Assembly (NCBI GenBank): GCA_002787815.1
Contig: PCUY01000057.1
Location: 1-64,000, forward strand
Length of the DNA stretch: 64,000 nucleotides
Source: Bacteroidetes bacterium CG12_big_fil_rev_8_21_14_0_65_60_17
GTDB lineage: Bacteria; Bacteroidota; Rhodothermia; Rhodothermales; UBA10348
Direction: 5' to 3'
Shown here piece by piece: positions 18,537 to 28,794 of the stretch (position 1 is its first letter; every line of letters starts with the position of its first letter). Position numbers and translations under genes: made by a program. Below the pieces are notes generated by a model. The model was not told the origin of the DNA. It searched no databases and was given only the letters and a program-made list of their open reading frames with translations.

Positions 18537-20429
18537 CTACTTCACGAGAACCACTGACTTGCTCTGACGGAAGTTGCCATACTCCAGTGTGTAGAAGTAT
18601 GTACCACTGGCTGCCATGGCGCCAGCATCGGTCGTACCGTCCCAGTGGACCTCATGTGTGCCCTTGGCACGGATGTCATTGTTCACGAGAGTACGTACGA
18701 CGCGTCCCTGTGAGTCATATACGTTTACCGTAACAGCTTTCTGAATGGGCAGCGTGAAACGGATACTTGTCGAGCCCCGGAACGGATTCGGATAGCTCTG
18801 CTCCAGGATGTAGTCCGAGGGCAGCACAACGTCCGTGTCCTCAATGGCGACATTCACACCATCGGTCGTCAGGATCCGGAGGAAGACACGCTCATTCGGA
18901 CGCGAAGATACGACTACATCCGTCTCTGTCGAGTCAGCCGGGTTGAACGTGCGATTGATCGTGAAGAGGCTATCGTCCACGCCCTGCATGGAGACTGCCA
19001 CCTCATTCCAGCCGTCACCGTCCGCATCCCCGAGAAACGCCAGCTTGGCCACGAACTCGGGTCCCTGACCGCCATTTTCCCGGAATTCCGTGACGACGCC
19101 TGCAGAGTCCCTGACTATCGTGTTGAACACGTCCTGCGGCTCGCCAATACGGATGTCCAGGGGCTCCGTGTAGTTCGCGGGGTCCTCCACATCTCCTCCT
19201 GTGAATTCGGAAATGCGCAACCAGGCCGGAGGCTGTCCGTCTTCAAACTGACCCGGAGAGTAGGATGGGCCGCCGGCAATCAGGTCCGGGTTACCATCCT
19301 GGTCCAGATCGCCGATGGTGAGGCCCAGCGATGAAAGTCCCGGAATGGCGTTGAATGAAACGTTGTCAGCCGTGACTTCAAGTGCATTCTCGCCGGATTC
19401 GTAGTTCAGAACCGAAACGGCTCCGGTCTGCAGGTTCGGGCAGTACACCTCGGTGTCGCCATCATTGTTGACGTCATATCCGAAGCACCCGAAAAAGGCA
19501 ACATGATCACCGATACCGGCGGCTGCCTGCAGGTTGATATTGGGGTCTCCGTCGGTCGGAACAGCGTATGTATCGGGGCCCGTCACGGACATGTTGGTGA
19601 AGTTGTAGTTGTTCCATGACATCATGGCGACATCCATTACGCCATCACCATTCAGGTCACCGGGAACCATACCGTACGGGCTGCCACCGCCGCGTCCTAC
19701 CGGATCGAAGTCCTCCGTGGCGCGCGAGGAGAGCTTGACTTCCTGAACGAACGTCTCAAATCCCGAGCCGATATCCCCCGTGACGCCGATAACCATCCAG
19801 ACATCGGAGGAGTTTGCTCCGCCGTTATTCCCAAAGTAGAGTTCATCGAATCCGTCTCCGTCCAGATCCACGGCGCCCATTTGTTCGGCTGTCCATCGAT
19901 CCAACGGGTCTCCGTCAAAATCATATTTGACGGGGGTTGTGGAAAACGTGTCATTGCCCGTTGCTTCGAAGAAGAAGAGACCGATGCCGCCAAGGGGATT
20001 GTCATCCGCGAAGCCGGCGCCAGACGGTATGATGATTTCGCCAAAGCCGTCACCATCCAGGTCACCACCGGTCATGGTACGGATATTGCCGGTCGTGTTG
20101 GCCGTGTTGTCGAGAGAGGGTGTGGAAAAAATCAACTCCCACGTATCGGGACCTTTGTTTTCAAATACGTGGACCCGGCCACCAAGCGAGTAGTCGGAGA
20201 CCAGGACTTCGACCTGTCCGTCCCCATCAAGATCAAAGGGGCCGGCAACCTGGCGTGCGCCCGAGTGGTTCGTGGAGTATGGTCCGTCGGACGATGCTTC
20301 TACATTCCAGGCAAAGTCGGTGGAGACAACCTGGGCGGAAGCGCTTCCAGCCGTCATGAACAGCGCGGCAATCGCTAAAACAGTAACAAATCGCATGTTT
20401 TTCTGTGTGGGTTGGTGATATACGGGCAA
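18537..20429 (-). CDS. FG-GAP/VCBS beta-propeller secreted protein with T9SS C-terminal sorting domain
   Basis: Repeated DLDGDG(Q/F), DLNGDGVMD, DVNNDGDTE, DLDQDGNPD, DADGDGWNE motifs; C-terminal QSYPNPFRGSTSIRFTLP...VYDSQGRVVRTL...GTYFYTLEYG. Confidence 0.9.
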   Translation of the reverse strand: MPVYHQPTQKNMRFVTVLAIAALFMTAGSASAQVVSTDFAWNVEASSDGPYSTNHSGARQVAGPFDLDGDGQVEVLVSDYSLGGRVHVFENKGPDTWELIFSTPSLDNTANTTGNIRTMTGGDLDGDGFGEIIIPSGAGFADDNPLGGIGLFFFEATGNDTFSTTPVKYDFDGDPLDRWTAEQMGAVDLDGDGFDELYFGNNGGANSSDVWMVIGVTGDIGSGFETFVQEVKLSSRATEDFDPVGRGGGSPYGMVPGDLNGDGVMDVAMMSWNNYNFTNMSVTGPDTYAVPTDGDPNINLQAAAGIGDHVAFFGCFGYDVNNDGDTEVYCPNLQTGAVSVLNYESGENALEVTADNVSFNAIPGLSSLGLTIGDLDQDGNPDLIAGGPSYSPGQFEDGQPPAWLRISEFTGGDVEDPANYTEPLDIRIGEPQDVFNTIVRDSAGVVTEFRENGGQGPEFVAKLAFLGDADGDGWNEVAVSMQGVDDSLFTINRTFNPADSTETDVVVSSRPNERVFLRILTTDGVNVAIEDTDVVLPSDYILEQSYPNPFRGSTSIRFTLPIQKAVTVNVYDSQGRVVRTLVNNDIRAKGTHEVHWDGTTDAGAMAASGTYFYTLEYGNFRQSKSVVLVK

Positions 20430-20476
20430 GCCACAGCCACCGGGGTAGGTTGGCCGTGCTGCAAATGTTTACATTG

Positions 20477-20505
20477 ATATTACACACATTGACCCGTTCT
20501 GTCAA
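20477..20505 (-). promoter_or_regulatory. Sigma70-like promoter for the FG-GAP gene
   Basis: Minus strand TTGACA-N17-TAATAT (20505 to 20477), about 50 bp upstream of the start. Confidence 0.7.
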
Positions 20506-20511
20506 CCGACC

Positions 20512-22329
20512 ATGTTCCAGGCCCTTCGATTAACACTGTTCTTTTTGGCTGCTTTTTCGATAGCTGCTCCTTATGCGCTCCTCGCGCAGGACATGACGCA
20601 GAAATGGGAAATGCGCGGCGCATGGATAGCCACGGTCATCAATCTGGATTGGCCGTCAAATGCGCACCTTTCCGTCGAAGCGCAGCGGGCTGAGCTGACG
20701 GCAGTCTTCAATGGTCTGGAAGATCGGGGAATCAATACGGTCTTCTTCCAGGTCCGATCGGAAGCCGATGCCATGTATGCGTCGTCCCTGGAGCCCTGGT
20801 CGCGGTACCTGACGGGACTCCAGGGTCGGGCACCGGACCCGATCTGGGATCCACTCGAGACGGCCGTCGAGTTGGCGCACTCGCGCGGCATGGAACTCCA
20901 TGCGTGGGTGAATCCTTTTCGGGCGGTGCGCCAGACAAACGCCTATCCGATTGATCCCGGCCATGTCTCGGTAACGAATCCGGAATGGATTCTGGAGGTT
21001 GGGACGCAAAAGCTTCTCGATCCGGGAATCCCGGACGCGCGGGCCTTCGTGATAGATGTGATCCGGGACATCCTGGTGCGTTATGACGTGGATGGCATCC
21101 ACTTTGACGACTACTTCTATCCCTACACGCCTGTCATCGGAGCACAGGACGATGCCACCTTTGCTGCGTACAATGTGAACGGTCTTCCCAAAGGCGATTG
21201 GCGCCGTGAGAATATCAACACGTTCATGCGCGACGTGTACGCGGCCGTCACTTCGACCGATCCGGAAGCGCTGTTCGGGGTCAGTCCGTTCGGAATCTGG
21301 CGAAATGGTGTGCCGGCTGGTATTACCGGGCTTGACGCCTACAATGTGGTATTCGCAGATCCGCTCGCCTGGTTCGAGGATGGATCCATCGATTATCTCG
21401 TACCGCAGTTGTACTGGAAGTTCGGCGGTGGCCAGGACTACGCCACGCTTGTGGACTGGTGGGCCTCCCAGGCACAAGGTTCTTTGAATCCAAGGCCAAT
21501 CTATGTCGGGCATGCCGTTTACAAAATGGATACGAGCGACAGTGTCAACTGCTGCTATGAGGCGGCAGAACTCCCCCGGCAGATCCGCAAAGCCCGTACT
21601 ACCCCCGGTGTGAACGGGTCGGTCCATTTCCGGACGGCAGATCTGCTTACACAGACCAACCAGGGGTTTACAGACTCTTTGACGACTGACCTGTATGCAA
21701 GGCCGGCGTTTCGGGCTCCTCTGGAACATCGGGACACGTTCCCGCCGGGGGCGCCGGAAAACCTGGCGGCACTCTCGGCCGGTGGATCTGTTCTGCTCAC
21801 TTGGGACCCGTCGTTTTTCGGTGCGCCGGCACGTCGGTTCGCTGTATATCGTGTCATCGGGGAAGAGCCGGTCGATCTGCGTGCCGTAACGAACAATCCG
21901 GAGAACCTCCTGGCAGTCAGCTATGAACCTCGATTCAGCGAACCGGCACCGGTTGGCGAGGGGAGTGCCCACTATGTGGTCACCGCGCTGACCTTCAACA
22001 ACATGGAGGGTCCGGAGAGCAATGTTGCCAGCATTGCCACCAGCACCGCGAAGGAGGACGCCGTGCCGGAAGTCCGCATGACGGTGGATATATATCCGAA
22101 TCCGGCCCGGTCACACGTCCGAATAGTGACCAGCGCCCGTTACTCATCAGACGTGCCCCGGATAGATGTTCATGATGTCTCTGGTCGACGCGTGATTACA
22201 TTCACCGGGACTGACGTTGACTGGGACTTGACGTCGGCGTCGGGAAGACGCCTCAGTCCGGGGTTGTATCTGATCACCGTTCAGTATGGGTTTGAATTCC
22301 ACACACAGACCATCATTGTCACACCATGA
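20512..22329 (+). CDS. Glycoside hydrolase family 10-like (GHL10/YngK-type) secreted protein with T9SS-like C-terminus
   Basis: KWEMRGAWIATVINLDWPS...GINTVFFQVRSEADAMY...LHAWVNPFRA...VDGIHFDDYFYP; C-terminal VDIYPNPARSHVRIV...LSPGLYLITVQYG. Confidence 0.9.
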   Translation: MFQALRLTLFFLAAFSIAAPYALLAQDMTQKWEMRGAWIATVINLDWPSNAHLSVEAQRAELTAVFNGLEDRGINTVFFQVRSEADAMYASSLEPWSRYLTGLQGRAPDPIWDPLETAVELAHSRGMELHAWVNPFRAVRQTNAYPIDPGHVSVTNPEWILEVGTQKLLDPGIPDARAFVIDVIRDILVRYDVDGIHFDDYFYPYTPVIGAQDDATFAAYNVNGLPKGDWRRENINTFMRDVYAAVTSTDPEALFGVSPFGIWRNGVPAGITGLDAYNVVFADPLAWFEDGSIDYLVPQLYWKFGGGQDYATLVDWWASQAQGSLNPRPIYVGHAVYKMDTSDSVNCCYEAAELPRQIRKARTTPGVNGSVHFRTADLLTQTNQGFTDSLTTDLYARPAFRAPLEHRDTFPPGAPENLAALSAGGSVLLTWDPSFFGAPARRFAVYRVIGEEPVDLRAVTNNPENLLAVSYEPRFSEPAPVGEGSAHYVVTALTFNNMEGPESNVASIATSTAKEDAVPEVRMTVDIYPNPARSHVRIVTSARYSSDVPRIDVHDVSGRRVITFTGTDVDWDLTSASGRRLSPGLYLITVQYGFEFHTQTIIVTP

Positions 22330-23149
22330 GCCGGTCCTTCAGGATTTTGGAGCGCTCGCGGCTGGCAATGACTTCATGGCCTCCTGTGAGGACGAGCTTG
22401 AAGCGGCCCGAGAACCAGGAGATCAGCTCTTTTATGTGACGCTGCTGCACGATGGCCGATCGGTGCACCCGCATGAAGTCCTCTGGATGGAGCAGCTTCT
22501 CCAGTTGATCGAGCGTGTAGGAGACAATGTGCTGCTTGAGTCGTGGGCGGGGAGTGTCGTTTTCCCTGTCAAGCAGGAAGACACGCGTTATCCCCTCTGA
22601 TATCTCGACCGAGACCAGATCCGTGACTGGTACGATCAGAATGCGGTCGCGGTACGGAATGGATAGTTGCTCAAGGAATTCCTGCTCGTGTCCATGATCG
22701 CTCCCGGGAGCGTCCTGCACGGCCGTCGCATCCATCCAGTCCAGAAGACGTGCCAGTCTGTTTTCCAGCTCCGTGCGGGAGGCAGGCGTTCCGAGTATGC
22801 GCGATGCGCGGGAAATGGCGTCGGAAAGGCGGTCCTTGGGGACGGGCTTGAGCAGGTAGTCGACCGCGTTGGCCTCGAAGGCTTTGATGGCATACTCATC
22901 GTAGGCCGTCGTGAATATCACAACGGGGCGGGCGTCGGGTTCAAGTCGATCCAGTACCTCGAAACCGTCATGGCCGGGCATCTGGATATCCAAAAATGCC
23001 AGATCCGGCTTCTCCCTGTTGAGCAATTCCAGTGCCGACGGACCATCCTCGGCTTCACCAACGATTTCCAGCTTTTTGTGCCCGGAAAGAAGTTTGCGCA
23101 GGCGCTGCCGTGCCGGTGCTTCGTCGTCAATGATTACGGTTCTGATCAT
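22319..23149 (-). CDS. LytTR-family response regulator
   Basis: MIRTVIIDDEAPARQRLRKLL...DLAFLDIQMPGHDGFEV receiver; LytTR region DFMRVHRSAIVQQRHIKEL. Trimmed to ATG at 23149. Confidence 0.93.
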   Translation of the reverse strand: MIRTVIIDDEAPARQRLRKLLSGHKKLEIVGEAEDGPSALELLNREKPDLAFLDIQMPGHDGFEVLDRLEPDARPVVIFTTAYDEYAIKAFEANAVDYLLKPVPKDRLSDAISRASRILGTPASRTELENRLARLLDWMDATAVQDAPGSDHGHEQEFLEQLSIPYRDRILIVPVTDLVSVEISEGITRVFLLDRENDTPRPRLKQHIVSYTLDQLEKLLHPEDFMRVHRSAIVQQRHIKELISWFSGRFKLVLTGGHEVIASRERSKILKDRLMV

Positions 23150-25658
23150 GGGACTGTGTGCTTTTGGGGATGCAGAGGCGGGCGGTCGTGCCTTCGCCGG
23201 GCGAGCTGGTGAGTTGGAGGAGGTCGTCCCGGCCGAAGAGTTGGGACATGCGCTCAAACACGTTCGAGAGACCGATACCGAAGAAGGCCTGCCGACCCGT
23301 TGTGAACCCATCCAATGAATACAGGGCCGGTATTCCGGCTCCCGAATCCCGGACATCGATGGCGACCAGGGTGTCATCCTGTGCCGCGTTCTGTTCAAAG
23401 TGGGCCGATATGCGCAGGTGTCCTGTACCCCGAACCTTTTCAATGCCGTGTTTTATGGCGTTTTCCACGAGGGTCTGTACAGCGAATGCGGGCACCGGGT
23501 GTGTGCAGGTATCGGGGTCAATGGCAATTTCGATTTCCAGACGATCTCCAAAACGGGCCTGTTCTATGTTCAGATAACGATGTACCAACTGGATTTCGTC
23601 TGCAAGGGGCACAAAGGGTTTGCTTCCCGTCTGGAGTGTGTACCGGAAAATGGCGGCGAGGTTTTCCACTACTTCCTCGGCGGTCGAGGGTTGTTGTTCA
23701 ATGAGAGAGAGGATGGTGTTGAGCGCGTTGAACAGGAAATGTGGATTTATCTGTGCACGGAGGGCTACAAGGTGGGCTTCAGAACTCTCCGAGGCGAGTC
23801 GCTTTTCCCGCTCGACCATTTGCAGCCGCTCGGTGGCCAGCCCGACATGAACGGCAAATGAGCGCAGTTGCTCGAGGTCTTCCAGATTGTATATCGCTCG
23901 GCGGGCCGATTTCCGGGACAGAATGAACATGCCGACCGGACGATCGTCACCCCGGACAGGAATGGCCAGGGCTGCGCCGTACTCGATCAGTGTCCGGTGG
24001 GCCCGGGGAGGCAATGTATGTGTATTCAGTTCCGGGTTTCGTGCCCAGACGGAGGGATTGGCCCTGAAGTGCGGCCACAACGACAGGAAGACCTGTTCCG
24101 TGACGTACGGGGGCGCCGGGTTGAAATTTCCCATGACCCAGGTATCGGGTTCGGATGGAGACTCCAGGAACAATACGGCGCTGCGGGCACCGAAGGCACC
24201 TGCCGCAACACGTACGGCTTCCGTTGCCAGTGTTCCGGCGTCCATGTAGCCCGTGACCTCCTCTATGAATGCGGAGATTTGCTTTCTGGCACGGGAGCGT
24301 TCCGCGCTGAAAATCCGGGTCACATGCACACGGAGGCTTCGCCCCAGGCGCTCAAACAGCATGAGAAGCACAACGACGAACAAGCCTTCGATCACGATCC
24401 TGGAATTCCCACCCTTGTCCAACCAAGTGTCGAGCGCAGACACGCCACCCACGAACGTGAAGAAGATCAGACCAAGAGCGAGTGTATAGACAAATGTTCG
24501 CGAGAGGATGTCTTCCACTTTCCCGTATCGGAGCGTGCCAATGGTGTACACGGTGATGGGCACAACGGCCAGAAGTTGTGCCGACACGATGATCCATCCG
24601 GTCATCTGCTCGGTAAGCACCGTCAGGAGCGGGATGACACCAAGTACGGCAAGTGCCACGATCAGCGATACGAGCAGGATGATGGAGCTCCCAAGCCGCC
24701 CCCAGGCCTCGACGCGATCCGGATGACCGGCCGCCGGATTGGCCACAAGGGCCACCCCCGCACCGGCACCGATATAGCACGACGCGTAGAAGAGAATGGG
24801 CACAAGCAGGTCCTCCACACTTATGGGTCCGAAGGCTCCCTGGGCCAACGTAACCAGAACAACGATTGCCAGGATGAGCGGTACAAGGAGAAGGAGTGGA
24901 TGCATCCAACGTCCGGAACGGGACAATATGCCGGCATCGGTCGTCACTTTGAGGACAAGAAAAAGCGGGAAGCCGATCCAGCCAATAAGGCCGACTGTCG
25001 TTAGAACCTGGAACAGCACGTCATAGTGGCTGCCCGCGTCGGGCGGCCCCAGCAGTTCGACAAGCAGCATGCGGGCCAGATTGCCCCATATCCACAGGGA
25101 AGACACGGAAATCAGGGCGAGTTCGAGACGCGCCGCCCGGTTGTGCCGCGCGAGAGGACCGGCAATGAACAGTCCGAGCAGGTGCAGGAATGAACCGAGA
25201 GTGAATCCCCACAGGGAAAACTTCCAGAGAATGCTGGAGCGGGGGTAGAGGAACGTGGGATGACGAGCCAGCTGGACCGTGGCCTCCACGAAGTCGTTTC
25301 CACGCGTGAGCAGGTACGTGCGCGTCGATCCGGGCCCCAGGAAAGCAATGGAATTCTTGAGGTCCTCCGCGTAGAAATACTGCTGGTTGTCCCACAGGAA
25401 GAGCACATCGCCGTCGCGAATACCCGCCTCGTATCCGGGGCCGGACGGGAAAACGTATTCTGCAGTAATGGATCCATCGTCGTCTTCCCAGACGATCCAA
25501 TCCGACGCGCGGGCGCCCGACTCCATGGGTGTATTTGCATCCTGCTGGTAGGATGCAATCTCATACCAGTCCATTCCAACCTGGAGGAGGGGCCAGGAGG
25601 AAAGCGCTGCGACAAAGACAAGCAGCACAAGGAGAATACGGGACCGTTCTGGGTTCAT
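23127..25658 (-). CDS. LytS-like sensor histidine kinase with predicted extracytoplasmic PDZ, 7TM-like and GAF regions
   Basis: N-terminal TM then PSGPGYEAGIRDGDVLFLWDNQ (PDZ-like), multiple TMs, GAF-like segment, H-box LVALRAQINPHFLFNALNTI, N-box TLVENAIKHGIEK. Overlaps the LytTR start. Confidence 0.9.
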   Translation of the reverse strand: MNPERSRILLVLLVFVAALSSWPLLQVGMDWYEIASYQQDANTPMESGARASDWIVWEDDDGSITAEYVFPSGPGYEAGIRDGDVLFLWDNQQYFYAEDLKNSIAFLGPGSTRTYLLTRGNDFVEATVQLARHPTFLYPRSSILWKFSLWGFTLGSFLHLLGLFIAGPLARHNRAARLELALISVSSLWIWGNLARMLLVELLGPPDAGSHYDVLFQVLTTVGLIGWIGFPLFLVLKVTTDAGILSRSGRWMHPLLLLVPLILAIVVLVTLAQGAFGPISVEDLLVPILFYASCYIGAGAGVALVANPAAGHPDRVEAWGRLGSSIILLVSLIVALAVLGVIPLLTVLTEQMTGWIIVSAQLLAVVPITVYTIGTLRYGKVEDILSRTFVYTLALGLIFFTFVGGVSALDTWLDKGGNSRIVIEGLFVVVLLMLFERLGRSLRVHVTRIFSAERSRARKQISAFIEEVTGYMDAGTLATEAVRVAAGAFGARSAVLFLESPSEPDTWVMGNFNPAPPYVTEQVFLSLWPHFRANPSVWARNPELNTHTLPPRAHRTLIEYGAALAIPVRGDDRPVGMFILSRKSARRAIYNLEDLEQLRSFAVHVGLATERLQMVEREKRLASESSEAHLVALRAQINPHFLFNALNTILSLIEQQPSTAEEVVENLAAIFRYTLQTGSKPFVPLADEIQLVHRYLNIEQARFGDRLEIEIAIDPDTCTHPVPAFAVQTLVENAIKHGIEKVRGTGHLRISAHFEQNAAQDDTLVAIDVRDSGAGIPALYSLDGFTTGRQAFFGIGLSNVFERMSQLFGRDDLLQLTSSPGEGTTARLCIPKSTQSHDQNRNH

Positions 25659-25760
25659 GGAACGCTCGGCAATGTTCGTGCGTGGACACAATCAGAGGGT
25701 CCCGCGAGTATAGGGACCGTATCATTACGGTGCCATCCACAATGCAGTCCGTTACCATAC

Positions 25761-26537
25761 ATGCTGATTGATTCACACGTCCATATCAACCACGCAAAAT
25801 TTTCAGACGACCGGGAGGCGGCCCTGGATCGGGCTCGCGAGGCAGGGGTGAAGGCCTTTCTGGTTCCCGGAATAGACATGGCATCGCTCCATTCCGCATT
25901 TGAGTTGGCTACGCGTCATCGGGACGTGCGTGTGATGGTGGGGATCCACCCGAGTCACGTTCGCGAAGTCGACGAGGACGCCTGGGAGGAGGTCGAGCGC
26001 CTGGCCTTGGACCCTCGTGTAGTGGCCATCGGTGAAACCGGTCTTGATTACTACTGGGACACATCGTTCAACGATCTGCAGCAGGAATTCCTCCGAAGGC
26101 ACATCCGCCTTGCGGCGCGCCACGGCTTGCCTCTCGTCTTCCACAACCGGGAGGCGTCGGAAGATCTGGTTCGGATAGTGCGCGAAGAAAAAAAGCGTCA
26201 CAGACAGCCCGAGCTCATACACGGTGTATTCCACTGTTTCGGTGGCCCGGAATGGCTGTCCGATGCAGTGATGGAACTCGGTTTCCATGTCGGAATCGGA
26301 GGGACGTTCACGTTCCGGAATGCGGGCGTGCCCGATGCCATCCGATCCATTCCGCTGGAGCGGATCCTGCTCGAAACCGACAGCCCGTTTCTGGCGCCCG
26401 TTCCGCATCGTGGCAAGCGCAACGAGCCGGCGTACGTACGTCTGGTAGCCGAGTCATTGGCGCTGGACCGGGGGGTAGCCCTGGATGAGGTCATTGGCAC
26501 CACGGGTGAGAATACGCGGCGCCTGTTCGGCTTGTAG
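25761..26537 (+). CDS. tatD: TatD family metal-dependent hydrolase
   Basis: MLIDSHVHINHAKF...VMVGIHPSHV...AIGETGLDYYWD...VFHCFGG...LLETDSPFLAP. Confidence 0.94.
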   Translation: MLIDSHVHINHAKFSDDREAALDRAREAGVKAFLVPGIDMASLHSAFELATRHRDVRVMVGIHPSHVREVDEDAWEEVERLALDPRVVAIGETGLDYYWDTSFNDLQQEFLRRHIRLAARHGLPLVFHNREASEDLVRIVREEKKRHRQPELIHGVFHCFGGPEWLSDAVMELGFHVGIGGTFTFRNAGVPDAIRSIPLERILLETDSPFLAPVPHRGKRNEPAYVRLVAESLALDRGVALDEVIGTTGENTRRLFGL

Positions 26538-26542
26538 CACGT

Positions 26543-27805
26543 TCAGACGGTATAGTCCTCATCCGTGATCCGGACGCGCGATGCCGTCTGGATGGCCTGG
26601 TGTCCCCGGATGGCCACGACCGTCGATTCATAGGAGCGCTGCCAGTTTGCAACCGCGTCGAAGGGACCGTAAAAGTAGTTGTCCATGAACGCCTTCAGAG
26701 CCCAGTAGAGGGGCGTTTCGGCGTTGGGGTCGTCGTCGGCAGGATCCTGCCCGAGTGCCTCCAGCTTGGTTGCATTGGCCAGAAGAGCAATGCCCGTTTC
26801 CTTGTAGAACCGGTCTTTCCGTGCGTAGACCTCCCACCCCAGCATGGGTGCATCGACTTCCTTGAACATCCACGCTTTGCCATCGCGGAGGATGATGGTG
26901 GAGTCCGAACCGAAAAACAGGTCATACATGGCATCGAATCCCGAGACAAGCGTGGCATCGTACATGAAATTCTGCCCGTTCGGGTAGGAAACAACCGCCT
27001 GGACGGTATCGGCAACCTCCCGCCCGTCCTTCCAGAACATCACACCTCCAAACCCGGAGACGGACTGCGGCCGACCGCCGAGGATCCAACTGGCCGTATC
27101 GACCTGCTGAATTCCGATTTCACCGAACAGGCCGAGTGACAATTCGTTGTCGAGACGCCAATTGAGCGCACGTTCCCGTTCGCGGCTGGCCGATGTGCGC
27201 CGCCAGCTGTCCTTCATGTGCCATTGTGACCGGGCCATGGCGCCCTGGCCAAGTGCGCCGCTCCGGATGAAGCCGAATACGGAGCGGTACTGGGGTTCCG
27301 TGCCGTACAGAAGTCCACCCTGGAAGACCTGGTTTCCGGCATCCCGCGCTGACCGTGCAATGATGCGGGCATCGTCCAGCGTATGCGCCAGTGGAGCCTC
27401 ACAGTACACATGCTTACCGGCAGCGAGCGCATCGAGGACGATGTCCCGGTGCATGTGCGTGGGCGTCGCGATGAAGACGGCTTTGATTTGCGGGTCGTCG
27501 AGTATGGCTCGGTAATCGGAGTGCGTGGTGACGCCTGCGTGGTCCCGCTGGACGCGCCGCAGCATGATGGGGTAATTGTCGGCAACTGCCCGCAACTCCG
27601 CTTCCTCCAGTCGGACAAGTGTGGCGGCGATTTTCCGGCCCCATTCACCGAATCCGATGACGCCACAGGCAACCGTTTCGACCTCCCGCCGGGGCGATCC
27701 GGGTGCATGGGGCGCAGCGCGCGGAATACGGTAACTGGCGGCGGCGCTGGCTGCAGCGCCCGCCAGAGAGCCCATCTTGAGGAAGTGTCGGCGCGATAAA
27801 GGCAT
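26543..27805 (-). CDS. Tat-exported Gfo/Idh/MocA family oxidoreductase
   Basis: MPLSRRHFLKMGSLAGAAASAAA Tat-like signal; ACGVIGFGEWGRKIAATL; ATPTHMHRDIVLDALAAGKHVYCEAPL. Confidence 0.9.
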   Translation of the reverse strand: MPLSRRHFLKMGSLAGAAASAAASYRIPRAAPHAPGSPRREVETVACGVIGFGEWGRKIAATLVRLEEAELRAVADNYPIMLRRVQRDHAGVTTHSDYRAILDDPQIKAVFIATPTHMHRDIVLDALAAGKHVYCEAPLAHTLDDARIIARSARDAGNQVFQGGLLYGTEPQYRSVFGFIRSGALGQGAMARSQWHMKDSWRRTSASRERERALNWRLDNELSLGLFGEIGIQQVDTASWILGGRPQSVSGFGGVMFWKDGREVADTVQAVVSYPNGQNFMYDATLVSGFDAMYDLFFGSDSTIILRDGKAWMFKEVDAPMLGWEVYARKDRFYKETGIALLANATKLEALGQDPADDDPNAETPLYWALKAFMDNYFYGPFDAVANWQRSYESTVVAIRGHQAIQTASRVRITDEDYTV

Positions 27806-27867
27806 GTTCGTTGAGGATCGTGAGACAGTCGCTCGGCAAAGACAGCCTGGGAAAGATACGTTGGCTG

Positions 27868-28794
27868 TTATTCTGCATCTTCCGGGAATTGCCAGAACCT
27901 GCACTCCCGAACTCCGTCGGGCCAGTATTGTGCGGATTCCAGGGTCGGGTCGACGAGGAGGGCAGTAGCCCAGGCGTCGGCGAGCGCCGCATTGGATGCC
28001 CGGACGGCCGCCAGACGGGCCTCACTGAGCACAGCCCCGGAGCGGGGATCCATGACATGGCCAATGCGGCGCTCGCCGTCATGCCCCGTGCGGCCGAAGC
28101 TTGCCGATACCCCGAGTGCCTCGTCGGTCAGATCCATTGTCACGAGCGGAACATGGGGCTGCGTGCCGCCCGTGCCCGGCGGATTGTCCGGATTCACCAC
28201 ACCCACCCTGAACGGCCCTCCAATGGCCAGAATGCTGCTCGTGCCGCCATGCACGAGGGCGTGCGTCACGCCGACCTCGCTCGCCCGGTAGCGGATTTCG
28301 TCGAGTGCAACCCCCTTGCCAATCCCGCCCAGGTCCAGCGACACGGCATCCGAGGCAAAAGCGACAGTCTGTTTACCGGGGTCGAGTGCGACATGGTGCC
28401 ATTGGCTGGCGCGGGTCGCGCGGCGGAGCACGCCTGCGTGGGGGTGCCGGCCGGTTGCACCGCCCTGCATGCCCCAGGCTTCCATGAGCGGATACGCTGC
28501 GGCGCTGAAGGCGCCGCCGCTCATCCGGGTAATCCGGTCGCAGAGAACAAGCGTACGTAGCAGCAGGTTCGACACGCGGACGGGGCCGCGCGCGGCGCGG
28601 GCATTTACGCTGGACAGTTCGCTTGAGGCGTCATAACGCGAAAGCGATCGTTCCACGATGGCGGCTTCACTGAGCAGTGCCTCACCCATGGCCGTAAGCC
28701 GCGCGCGGCCCGTATCTTCTGGATCGGCTTCCAGAAGACACTCAAACCGGGTTGCCATGCAGCGCCGCGACGTCCGGACGCTGATGCGGTTCAC
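27868..28794 (-). CDS. apbE: FAD:protein FMN transferase (ApbE family)
   Basis: ERSLSRYDASSELSSVNA, SGGAFSAAAYPLMEAWG, VSLDLGGIGKGVALDEIRYRASEVGVTHALVHGGTSSILAIG, GHVMDPRSG. GTG start overlaps the upstream TGA. Confidence 0.9.
   Translation of the reverse strand: MNRISVRTSRRCMATRFECLLEADPEDTGRARLTAMGEALLSEAAIVERSLSRYDASSELSSVNARAARGPVRVSNLLLRTLVLCDRITRMSGGAFSAAAYPLMEAWGMQGGATGRHPHAGVLRRATRASQWHHVALDPGKQTVAFASDAVSLDLGGIGKGVALDEIRYRASEVGVTHALVHGGTSSILAIGGPFRVGVVNPDNPPGTGGTQPHVPLVTMDLTDEALGVSASFGRTGHDGERRIGHVMDPRSGAVLSEARLAAVRASNAALADAWATALLVDPTLESAQYWPDGVRECRFWQFPEDAE

Noticed and set aside
20656-21972. 438-aa minus-strand ORF
   Set aside because: Antisense to the GHL10 gene; no family motif.
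23868-25004. 378-aa plus-strand ORF
   Set aside because: Antisense to the sensor kinase, low-complexity polar composition, no domain.
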